A DNA stretch of 11,923 bases, taken from NCBI GenBank assembly GCA_013153345.1, contig JAADEQ010000068.1, positions 1 through 11,923 on the forward strand. The letters are read 5' to 3'. The DNA comes from Campylobacterota bacterium (GTDB lineage Bacteria; Campylobacterota; Campylobacteria; Campylobacterales; Sulfurovaceae). A program made the position numbers and the translations under genes. This document shows, one piece after another, positions 1-6,733 of this stretch. Every line of letters begins with the position of its first letter. The first letter of the stretch is position 1. The notes under the pieces were generated by a model, which did not search any database, had not been told where the DNA came from, and saw only the letters and a program-made list of their open reading frames with translations.

Positions 1-738
1 ATTTTCTTCACTCATACTTGCAATAGCACTTGCAAAAATAGAGGTAGTTTTTAAATGTTCATATAAAGAGATATTTGGTATCGTAACACCATTTTTACTT
101 TTAAATGCCGTTGCACTTGGTATAAAAGAAGTATATTTTTTAAGTAAATATTCAAGTGCATCTACTTTTATATGCTCTGGAAAATTTGGAATCTTTTCAT
201 TAATGACTTTTAATTCTTTTTCAAAATCATCCCAAAGTTTTTGATATCCTCTTCCTTTATCTGTAGTTGGAAAAATATTTTTAGGAGATAGGGTATCTTG
301 AGGAAATTTATCTTTTTCAAAAAGATGATTTAGTTGCTGCTCTTTATAATTCTTATTTATCTCTTCTTCAACTTGCTCATTATACTCTTTGAAAGTCTCC
401 CTTTCAAATCCGCTTGCAAGTCTATCAGCAGCCGCTATTATCCATTCTTCATTAATTTGTGGTTTATGGTGATTTGCAGATATATCTATAAATTTTCCAT
501 TCAAACTATCTGCTTTAATAATTCTTTTTTGATCCTTTTGCTTTTCGACTATCAAATCCCCCAAGATTTTGGCAGTATATGCGGCATGCTTATGAGTAGG
601 ATTGCCATTTTTATCCCTTGGACAAAAGTTTTGCCAATCAAAATCATCTATTTTAGAATCTTTCTCATCTGCCCTCTGCCCAAACTTCCCAATATCATGC
701 AAAAGTGCTGCAAGTGCTATTAGATCAATGTTTTGCAT
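1..738 (-). CDS. cas10: Cas10/Csm1 type III CRISPR effector large subunit, N-terminal part (runs off left edge)
   Basis: The first 246 codons of a gene that continues past the left edge. The protein starts MQNIDLIALAALLHDIGKF, the N-terminal HD nuclease domain of Cas10: the H14-D15 pair, further histidines at 49 and 51, the NHHKP segment at 89-93, and an AADRLASGFERE stretch at about 103-114 that resembles the 'AD.LSxGERE' region of Csm1. The last visible part (SLYEHLKTT, about 223-231) matches the 'DxSLYDHxKTTAAIA' region ahead of the first palm domain. In the family, Cas10 is the signature subunit of type III effectors: the HD domain cuts ssDNA and the palm makes cyclic oligoadenylate. The palm (GGDD) lies outside the window, so activity cannot be judged. 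The ATG at 736-738 has a GAGGTG ribosome site just upstream. cas6 lies 99 bases upstream on the same strand. Csm1 (III-A) fits better than Cmr2, but subtype is an inference. Confidence 0.9.
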   Translation of the reverse strand, partial: MQNIDLIALAALLHDIGKFGQRADEKDSKIDDFDWQNFCPRDKNGNPTHKHAAYTAKILGDLIVEKQKDQKRIIKADSLNGKFIDISANHHKPQINEEWIIAAADRLASGFERETFKEYNEQVEEEINKNYKEQQLNHLFEKDKFPQDTLSPKNIFPTTDKGRGYQKLWDDFEKELKVINEKIPNFPEHIKVDALEYLLKKYTSFIPSATAFKSKNGVTIPNISLYEHLKTTSIFASAIASMSEEN

Positions 739-774
739 TTTCACCTCTTAAATAAAGTGTTTATAATTTTTGAG

Positions 775-804
775 ATTATATTATAAATTTATTTTTAATA
801 GCAA
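775..804 (-). promoter_or_regulatory. Candidate sigma70-type promoter for cas10
   Basis: Read on the minus strand, TTGCTA (799-804) is followed after 18 bases by TATAAT (775-780). The expected start of transcription is about 30 bases before the cas10 ATG. It suggests cas10 can be transcribed separately from cas6, which ends at 838. The region is A/T-rich, so a chance match is possible. Confidence 0.4.
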
Positions 805-811
805 AAATATG

Positions 812-824
812 TCCATTTTATGGA
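812..824. promoter_or_regulatory. Dyad TCCAT-N3-ATGGA upstream of cas10 (possible operator)
   Basis: A perfect 5+5 dyad (tccat ttt atgga) in the cas6-cas10 gap, centred roughly 50 bases upstream of the inferred cas10 transcription start. A 12-base core, CCATTTTATGGA, recurs in inverted orientation upstream of cas6 (1708-1719). The pairing suggests a binding site for a shared regulator. Function is inferred. Confidence 0.35.
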
Positions 825-837
825 AATGTTAAAACTA

Positions 838-1656
838 TTATTCCAAATTTTCCAGCTCAATCTTCCCAAGTCCAAAACTATTTAGTTTTCCAACTCCGCT
901 AATTTCTCCATATCTTAAGAGATTATAAGTTTGAGGTGTTAAATTATTTATAACCATCTCTCCAATAATTCCACCAATTTTTAGCTTTTTCTTTTGACGA
1001 TTTGAGTAGCGGCTAAAGTCTATAAAGTTTAAGTTCTTCATTGCAACTGTTGGAAATTGCTCGATATGCTCTTTTGAGGCTTTTTCAAAAAATGCCTTTT
1101 TACCAATAATTGAGAGAAGTATATCTTTTATATCAAGAGTATCTGGTTTTAGAAATCTTCCATCTCTTTTTAGTCTTAATGGTGTTACTAAGTTTAGCTT
1201 AACTATTGAAGGAGCCTTTTTAGTTTCAACAAACTCTTTTGGAGTAATTTTTATATTATTAAATTTGCCATTTTCATAGATAATCTTATCTTCATAAAAA
1301 ATTTTAAAATTATCTGTTGTAACTCTATCTTTTCCAACTCCTTTTTGGGTAAACATTTTTTCTATTGCGCTAATAATATATGGATATTTGGAGATTGCTT
1401 CATTAAAAAGAATATATTTAAACTCAATATTTTTTTGATTCAATCTAAAGTCTAAGCGATAATTTAAAAATCTATTTTTCTCTTCATAAAATTCATAATA
1501 TAAACAATTATTTGAAGCAAAGCAAGTTTGGCACTCATATGATGGATTTATACAAACAACGCTTTTTAAAGAGCTACCAAGTGCGCCTCTTATCATTGAG
1601 CCAATAAATGGTAAAGCCTTTATATTTGATTCAATATAAAATTTTAGATATTGCAT
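838..1656 (-). CDS. cas6: Cas6 family CRISPR pre-crRNA processing endoribonuclease
   Basis: A 272-residue RAMP protein of the Cas6 family with the C-terminal domain Pfam calls CRISPR_Cas6 (PF10040). Visible marks are the N-terminal FIGSMIRGALGSSLK segment (18-31), the LVTPLRLKRDGRF segment (156-168), the RYSNRQ...GGIIGE segment (216-233), and the C-terminal glycine-rich loop GVGKLNSFGLGKI (254-266), which in the family contacts RNA. Four cysteines (35, 42, 45, 51; C-x6-C-x2-C-x5-C) could bind a metal; similar cysteine groups occur in relatives. Its known role is to cut the CRISPR transcript into crRNA units that load into the type III effector. The ATG at 1654-1656 has AAAGG seven bases upstream. 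Cas6 catalytic residues vary and cannot be assigned here. It precedes cas10 on the same strand. Confidence 0.85.
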   Translation of the reverse strand: MQYLKFYIESNIKALPFIGSMIRGALGSSLKSVVCINPSYECQTCFASNNCLYYEFYEEKNRFLNYRLDFRLNQKNIEFKYILFNEAISKYPYIISAIEKMFTQKGVGKDRVTTDNFKIFYEDKIIYENGKFNNIKITPKEFVETKKAPSIVKLNLVTPLRLKRDGRFLKPDTLDIKDILLSIIGKKAFFEKASKEHIEQFPTVAMKNLNFIDFSRYSNRQKKKLKIGGIIGEMVINNLTPQTYNLLRYGEISGVGKLNSFGLGKIELENLE

Positions 1657-1681
1657 AAATTTGCCTTTGAAAGTTTTTTAG

Positions 1682-1690
1682 AATATACCA
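1682..1690 (-). promoter_or_regulatory. Candidate extended -10 promoter for cas6
   Basis: On the minus strand this reads TGGTATATT, an extended -10 (TG-N-TATATT), placing the transcription start about 20 bases before the cas6 ATG. A second -10-like TATAAT lies further upstream at 1724-1729. No good -35 hexamer is visible. Weak evidence in A/T-rich DNA. Confidence 0.35.
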
Positions 1691-1707
1691 CAAAAGTGAC
1701 ATAGATA

Positions 1708-1720
1708 TCCATAAAATGGG
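1708..1720. promoter_or_regulatory. Second copy of the TCCAT-N3-ATGGR dyad, upstream of cas6
   Basis: tccat aaa atggg, which shares a 12-base core in inverted orientation with the dyad at 812-824. It lies near the -35 region of the candidate cas6 promoter and also within the divergent region facing the nitrate operon. A shared cas regulator site is the preferred reading. A degenerate CRISPR-repeat fragment or chance are alternatives. Confidence 0.35.
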
Positions 1721-1729
1721 ATTATTATA

Positions 1730-1743
1730 TAGCTATTTAGCTA
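1730..1743. repeat. Tandem TAGCTA palindromes in the divergent promoter region
   Basis: TAGCTA-TT-TAGCTA, two copies of a 6-base self-complementary word two bases apart, in the cas6/narK divergent region. It may be part of an operator. No known regulator is recognised. Confidence 0.25.
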
Positions 1744-1789
1744 ATAACTACTACTTTTAGTGGCTTATGATTAAAATATAGACAATTTT

Positions 1790-1811
1790 TTGTTTAAAAA
1801 ACAATTATAAT
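1790..1811 (+). promoter_or_regulatory. Candidate promoter and overlapping palindrome for the nitrate operon
   Basis: A -10 hexamer TATAAT at 1806-1811 places the start of transcription about 20 bases before the narK ATG. Directly upstream is a perfect dyad TTGTTT-AAA-AAACAA (1790-1804), in the spacer between the -10 and where a -35 would be. That position fits a repressor better than an activator. There is no convincing -35. The site is not a standard FNR box (TTGAT-N4-ATCAA) and no sigma54 (GG-N10-GC) element is seen. Confidence 0.4.
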
Positions 1812-1837
1812 TTCGTTAAAAATTTTTAGGAGTGGTA

Positions 1838-3115
1838 ATGAGATTAAAAGAGTTAAAAAATGAGGGGCATTTACCCACATTAATTGCGGCATTTTTATAT
1901 TTTGATTTTAGTTTTATGGTATGGACTATGTTGGGACCTCTTGCTACGGAAATTAGTGAGTCTTTGGCAAAGCATGGATATATTTTAGATCCAAATCAAA
2001 AAGCTACTCTTTTAGCTATTCCAATTTTAGGTGGGGCGATTTTAAGAATTTTGCTTGGCTTTTTAGTAGATAATATTGGAGCAAAAAAGACAGCTATTAT
2101 TGCTCAATTGATAGTTATTTTCTCTTTATTTTATACCTATCTAAGAGGGGAGAGTATAAGTTATTATGAACTATTGGCAGTAGCATTTGGTCTTGGATTT
2201 GCAGGAGCCTCTTTTGCTGTTGCTTTACCACAAGGTGGTCAATGGTATCCTCCAAAGCTTCAAGGGGTCGTTTTAGGGTTGGCTGGAGCAGGAAATATAG
2301 GAGTTGTAATTGACTTTTTGTTTGCTCCTAAAATTGCTGAGATTTGGGGATGGCCTGCAGTATTTTTAGTAGGTGCTATTTTATCTACTATTATTTTGGC
2401 TTTATACATTATTATGGCAAAGGATGCGCCTCCTCATATATATAGACCAAGAAAAAAGAGATTAAGCGATTATTTAAAGCTTTTAAGGGATAAGGATACT
2501 TGGTGGTTTAGTCTTTTTTATGCAGTAAGTTTTGGGGGATTTGTTGGTTTTGCTAATTATATGAAAGTATATTTAATGAATGTTTATGAACCACAAATGG
2601 CACAAATTGGAGCTACTTTATTAAATGAAGAGAATGTAAAAGTAGTAGCCGGTTATTTTGGAGCTTTATGTATATTTGCAGGAGCTATGTTAAGACCAAT
2701 TGGTGGTGCTATTGCCGATAAATTAGGGGGAGTGAAGTCTCTTTATATTTTTTATAGTGTAGTTGCAATAGTAGCCATTGCAAATGCATTATTTATTAAA
2801 AATTTCTATTTGGCTATTTTGGCTCTTTTTATTATTATGGCATTTTTAGGGATGGCAAATGGAGCTGTATTTCAATTGGTTCCTCAGAGATTTGGTCGTG
2901 ATATGGGGATAATGACAGGTATAGTTGGGTGTGCTGGTGGGCTTGGGGGAACAGCTCTTATAAAGACTCTTGGATGGAGTAAAGCTGCTTTTGGAAGTTA
3001 TAGTGCAGGTTTTTTAATCTTTGCGGGAGTAGTAATAATTGCTATTATTGGAATTAGTATGGTGAAAACAAGGTGGAGAACTACATGGGGATTAAATGCA
3101 GGAGGAAGAATATAA
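1838..3115 (+). CDS. narK: NarK-family nitrate/nitrite transporter (MFS)
   Basis: A 425-residue, highly hydrophobic major facilitator protein, about 12 membrane segments by family. It carries the nitrate signature-type segment GLAGAGNIGVV (147-157) and a second glycine-rich segment GIVGCAGGLGG (361-371). The two arginines that bind nitrate in NarK correspond to R70 (AILRILLGFLVD) and R286 (AMLRPIGGAIAD). It would sit in the inner membrane and import nitrate, possibly exchanging nitrite. I chose ATG 1838, which has AGGAG five bases upstream; a GTG at 1832 would add two residues but overlaps that ribosome site. First gene of the operon; the next gene starts three bases after its stop. Next to assimilatory reductases its job is most likely nitrate uptake for nitrogen supply, though NarK alone does not separate assimilation from respiration. 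Confidence 0.9.
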   Translation: MRLKELKNEGHLPTLIAAFLYFDFSFMVWTMLGPLATEISESLAKHGYILDPNQKATLLAIPILGGAILRILLGFLVDNIGAKKTAIIAQLIVIFSLFYTYLRGESISYYELLAVAFGLGFAGASFAVALPQGGQWYPPKLQGVVLGLAGAGNIGVVIDFLFAPKIAEIWGWPAVFLVGAILSTIILALYIIMAKDAPPHIYRPRKKRLSDYLKLLRDKDTWWFSLFYAVSFGGFVGFANYMKVYLMNVYEPQMAQIGATLLNEENVKVVAGYFGALCIFAGAMLRPIGGAIADKLGGVKSLYIFYSVVAIVAIANALFIKNFYLAILALFIIMAFLGMANGAVFQLVPQRFGRDMGIMTGIVGCAGGLGGTALIKTLGWSKAAFGSYSAGFLIFAGVVIIAIIGISMVKTRWRTTWGLNAGGRI

Positions 3116-3118
3116 TTT

Positions 3119-4744
3119 ATGATTAGGAAAAATTATCAAATTAGTGCCTTTGGGCTTGCAAAAGAGAGTGAGCTCGTAAGTCAGGATTGTTATAGAGCTA
3201 AAATTTTTGATGATATTGTAATAGGAATAGTTTGTGATGGAGTTGGAAGTGCTCTAAAGGGAAGGGAAGCAGCTTGTAGGGTAGTAGAATATATGATTAA
3301 TAATTTTAAAAATCGTCCTAAAAGCTGGAGTATTGAAAAGAGTATTAAAACATTTGTAAAAAATATTAATCAGATTTTATATAAAGAGGGGATTTTAGAG
3401 TATGAAAGGAGTGAGTTTTTAACTACCCTCTCAATGGTGGTTATTTATGGAGATAGATTATATGGAGTAAATATTGGAGATAGTCCTATATTTTTATATA
3501 GAGAAGGAACTTTAAAAGAGTTGTCTATTCCACATATAGAGAGTGAAGGTTCTCATATTTTAACAGAGGCTATTGGTGCAAAAGAAGATGTAGATTTTTA
3601 CTATTTTGAAAATATAATAAAAGAGGGTGATAAGATATTAATTGGAAGTGATGGCTTAATTGAAACTCTAACTAAAAAGGAGATAAAAGAGAAGATATTT
3701 GATGCCACATTTTTAGTAAAGTATGCATCTTCTAAATTTAATCATTTTTTACCAGATGATGTGAGTGCAGTTATTATAGATATAAAGAGTGTGGATAAGA
3801 GAGTTGAGCTAAAAAATCAAAATTTACCAATTCCCACTAAATTAAAAAGAGGAGAGGAGATAGATGGTTTTTTACTATTAGAGCCATTAATAGCGAATAA
3901 AAGAACTTGGTTAGTTAAAAAGAGAGATATAAAATATGTAATGAAATTTCCTTTAGTTGAGGCAATTGAAAATGAAGATATTTTAGATGCTTTTATTCAA
4001 GAGGCATGGAATGCCAAAAGACTTAAAGCTGGATTTTTTCCAAAAAGTGTAATTCCTAAAAATAGAAGTTATCGATATTATATAATGGAGTATATAGAAG
4101 GAGAGAGTTTAGAGGAGATTCTTAAAAAAAGAAAGTTACATATAGAAGAGGCAATAGATCTTGCTAAGTTTTTAATAAAAGCCTCATCATATCTTCTTAA
4201 ATTCAATTTAGTACATGGGGATATTAAACCTCAAAATATTATTTTAAAGAAAAGAGGAAATAAGAGTGTTTTTAAACTTGTAGATTTTGGCAATATAGTA
4301 GAGATATTTTCTATTCAAAATAGAGCTGGTACTCCAAGCTATCTTGCTCCAGAGAGATTAAGAGGGACTTCTTTAAATGAGAGTAGCGAAATATTTGCAA
4401 TTGGCGTTACTTTATATAAAGCATTAAGCAAAAAGTTACCATATGGTGAGATTGAGCCTTTTTCAAATCCTATCTTTAAAAAACCAAAAAGGTTAAAAGA
4501 GTTAAATAGAAATATTCCTCCTTGGTTTGAAGCTATTGTTATGAGGGCTATTGAGAGAGATTTTCAAAGGAGATATGCTCACTATTCTGAAATGGATTTT
4601 GAGTTAAAAAATCCAGATAAAGTTAAACCATATTTTGATCCAGAACTATCTTTAATTGAGAGGGAACCTCTAAAAGTTTATAAAATTGCCTTTATTGTAT
4701 CTTTTTTAATCAATATCTTGCTTATATTTTTGCTTATTAAATGA
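3119..4744 (+). CDS. Bifunctional PP2C-type phosphatase / Ser-Thr protein kinase, tail-anchored
   Basis: 541 residues in three parts. Residues 1-225 are a PP2C phosphatase with all expected metal aspartates: D23 (SQDCY), D40 (CDGVGS), D121 (NIGDSP), D178 (GSDGL) and D214 (DDVSA). Residues 245-500 are a Hanks-type kinase with K276 (VMKF), E295, catalytic D368 in HGDIKPQN (HGD in place of HRD), D389-F-G and A410-P-E. The ATP glycine loop is missing; ANKRTW occupies its place. Residues 523-540 form one hydrophobic helix at the extreme C-terminus, so both enzyme domains should face the cytoplasm on the membrane. Similar fusions sit in the nitrate assimilation operon of Pseudomonas (recalled, not searched), so a regulatory role on transport or reduction is plausible; the substrate is unknown. 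The stop-to-start gap from narK is three bases, with GGAGGAAGA inside the end of narK as the ribosome site. Confidence 0.88.
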   Translation: MIRKNYQISAFGLAKESELVSQDCYRAKIFDDIVIGIVCDGVGSALKGREAACRVVEYMINNFKNRPKSWSIEKSIKTFVKNINQILYKEGILEYERSEFLTTLSMVVIYGDRLYGVNIGDSPIFLYREGTLKELSIPHIESEGSHILTEAIGAKEDVDFYYFENIIKEGDKILIGSDGLIETLTKKEIKEKIFDATFLVKYASSKFNHFLPDDVSAVIIDIKSVDKRVELKNQNLPIPTKLKRGEEIDGFLLLEPLIANKRTWLVKKRDIKYVMKFPLVEAIENEDILDAFIQEAWNAKRLKAGFFPKSVIPKNRSYRYYIMEYIEGESLEEILKKRKLHIEEAIDLAKFLIKASSYLLKFNLVHGDIKPQNIILKKRGNKSVFKLVDFGNIVEIFSIQNRAGTPSYLAPERLRGTSLNESSEIFAIGVTLYKALSKKLPYGEIEPFSNPIFKKPKRLKELNRNIPPWFEAIVMRAIERDFQRRYAHYSEMDFELKNPDKVKPYFDPELSLIEREPLKVYKIAFIVSFLINILLIFLLIK

Positions 4745-4771
4745 TAATATTTTAATAAAAAAGGCATATTG

Positions 4772-6733
4772 ATGGCAATAAAGACTCTTTGTGGTTTTTG
4801 TGGAGTAGGCTGTAACTTAGAGTTTAGCCAAAATAGATTAAAAGGTGCAAAAGAGTTACCAAATGAGGGATTAATTTGTAAAAAAGGAACTCTTCAACAT
4901 CTATCTACTTCAAATAGGTTAAGTGACCCTTTATATAGAGAAGATAGAAGTAGAGATTTTAAAAAGATTAGTTGGGAAGAGGCAATAGATATAATTGCTA
5001 AAAAAATTAAATCTATATCTCCTAAAAAGATTGGATTTTATCTATCTGGTCAATTATCTACTGAAGATTATTATGTAGCAAATAAGCTTGCAAAGGGATT
5101 TGTTAGAACAAATCATGTTGATACCAATTCAAGAATGTGTATGGCAAGTGCAGTAGTAGGACTAAAAATGGTATTAGGTAGTGATTATGTCCCTTTGACT
5201 ATGGAAGATGCTCTAAGAGCTGATGTTGTTATTTTAATTGGAGCTAATATAGCAAATACTCATGTAGTATTTTTTAATAGATTAAAAAAGGAAAAGAAAA
5301 GAGGCTTAAAGATTATAGTAGTTGATCCCATCTATACAAAGACAGCTCAAATTAGTGATTTATATTTGCAAATTGCTCCTGGAAGAGATATAGAGTTTTT
5401 AAATAGTGTGGCTAAATATTTAGTTGATAATAATTTAATAGATCAAGAGTTTTTAGAGAAAAATACATTAGGTTTTAGAGAGTATCTAAAAGAGATTAAT
5501 AAAGTAGATATTGATAAAAACTTATCTAAGGCAAATATATCTAAAGAGGATTTTTTAAAATTTATAGAACTTTTTAATAGTTCAAAAAGAGTTGTTAGCT
5601 GTTGGACAATGGGATTAAATCAAAGTAGTGAAGGAGTTTATAAAAATATAGCCCTTATGAATTTACATATTTTAAGTGGTAAAGTTTTTGGAGATAGTAT
5701 GGGCTTTTTGTCCCTTACTGGGCAGCCAAATGCAATGGGAGGTAGAGAGGTTGGAGCTTTAGCTTCTACTTTGGCTGTTCATTTAGATTATTCAAAAGAG
5801 AATGTAAGAAGAGTTGAAGAGTTTTGGAATAGTTCAAATATGCCAAATGAGCCTGGACTTAGCGCTTATGAGATGGTTGTTGAGGGTAATTTGGATTTTT
5901 TATTAGTAGCTCATACTGATCCAATCTATCATTTGCCAAATAGAAATAGAGTAGAAGAGGCTTTTGAAAAGATTGATTTTGTAGTAGAGATTAATAGTTA
6001 TAAAAATTCTTTAACTTCAAAATATACAAATTTAATTTTACCTGCTCTTTGTTGGGGAGAAAAAAGAGCAGTTCATACCAATTTAGATAGATTAATTTCA
6101 ATGGTTAATCCAATTAGAGAGCCTTTTGGTAAAGCTAAAAGAGATTGGGAGATCTTCTCTTTAATTGGCAAAGCTTTAGGGTTTAAAGAGGAGTTTAGTT
6201 TTGATAGTGAAGAAGATGTTTTTAATGAGTATAAGGAGATGACTAAATTATCTAAAGATTTAGATATTTATAAAATCTCTTTTAAAGATATTGCTAAAAA
6301 ACCTCAAAGATGGGGACAAAATTTAAAAAGTGCTCTATGGGATGATAAAAAGCTAAGAATTATATATCCTAAAAAGAACTACATCGCATTAGAGCCAAAT
6401 AGTAAATATCCATTTATTCTTCTTACTATAAGAATGGAGAACCATTGGCACTCTATGAGTAAAAGCTCTCAGTTTAATAGTGAAGAGGTTGATTATGCAT
6501 TTATTAATAAAGATGAAGCACAAAAGCTAAATATTAAAGAAGGAGATAAAGTGTGGTTAATAACTCCTTTTGGAAAAGTAAAATTAAGGGCAAAATATGC
6601 TGATATTTATAAAAAAGCAGTAGCTGTTTATATGCACTATTTAGATGTGAACTATTTAACAAGTGATAGGTTAGATCCTTTAAGTAAGGAACCAGATTTT
6701 AAATATACTCCCCTAAAGGTAGAAAAGTGTTAG
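4772..6733 (+). CDS. nasA: Assimilatory nitrate reductase catalytic subunit, NasA/NarB type
   Basis: A 653-residue molybdopterin oxidoreductase. The N-terminus binds one 4Fe-4S cluster (C7-x2-C10-x3-C14-x21-C36, followed by K38 in CKKG, the electron-relay lysine position). The SRMCMASAVVG segment carries C123, the likely molybdenum ligand, and matches nitrate reductases rather than formate dehydrogenases. A molybdopterin-dinucleotide binding domain lies in the last ~110 residues (about 540-653). It reduces nitrate to nitrite in the cytoplasm; no signal peptide is present. It is short: Klebsiella-type NasA has an added C-terminal 2Fe-2S domain, and cyanobacterial NarB is about 730 residues. 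With no FAD subunit nearby, reduced ferredoxin or flavodoxin is the likely donor (inference). ATG 4772 was chosen over an in-frame TTG at 4769 because AAGG lies seven bases before it. The gene overlaps nirA by seven bases. Confidence 0.88.
   Translation: MAIKTLCGFCGVGCNLEFSQNRLKGAKELPNEGLICKKGTLQHLSTSNRLSDPLYREDRSRDFKKISWEEAIDIIAKKIKSISPKKIGFYLSGQLSTEDYYVANKLAKGFVRTNHVDTNSRMCMASAVVGLKMVLGSDYVPLTMEDALRADVVILIGANIANTHVVFFNRLKKEKKRGLKIIVVDPIYTKTAQISDLYLQIAPGRDIEFLNSVAKYLVDNNLIDQEFLEKNTLGFREYLKEINKVDIDKNLSKANISKEDFLKFIELFNSSKRVVSCWTMGLNQSSEGVYKNIALMNLHILSGKVFGDSMGFLSLTGQPNAMGGREVGALASTLAVHLDYSKENVRRVEEFWNSSNMPNEPGLSAYEMVVEGNLDFLLVAHTDPIYHLPNRNRVEEAFEKIDFVVEINSYKNSLTSKYTNLILPALCWGEKRAVHTNLDRLISMVNPIREPFGKAKRDWEIFSLIGKALGFKEEFSFDSEEDVFNEYKEMTKLSKDLDIYKISFKDIAKKPQRWGQNLKSALWDDKKLRIIYPKKNYIALEPNSKYPFILLTIRMENHWHSMSKSSQFNSEEVDYAFINKDEAQKLNIKEGDKVWLITPFGKVKLRAKYADIYKKAVAVYMHYLDVNYLTSDRLDPLSKEPDFKYTPLKVEKC

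Noticed and set aside
334..723. A 129-residue plus-strand reading frame, hydrophobic, membrane-like
   Set aside because: It lies wholly antisense to the cas10 coding region, whose protein is clearly recognisable. The hydrophobicity comes from the complement of lysine/glutamate codons.
1657..1837. A CRISPR array or leader between cas6 and the nitrate operon
   Set aside because: There are no regularly spaced repeats of 24 or more bases. Only short dyads are present.
3119..4744. A pseudokinase because the glycine loop is missing
   Set aside because: The lysine, catalytic aspartate, asparagine and DFG aspartate are all kept, and relatives recalled from Pseudomonas nitrate operons also have a degenerate loop. 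Activity remains open, but 'pseudokinase' is not supported.
4772..6733. Formate dehydrogenase alpha subunit as the identity of the molybdoenzyme
   Set aside because: The SRMCMASAV segment around C123 and the operon with narK and nirA match nitrate reductases. Formate dehydrogenases have a Cys/Sec followed by histidine at that site.
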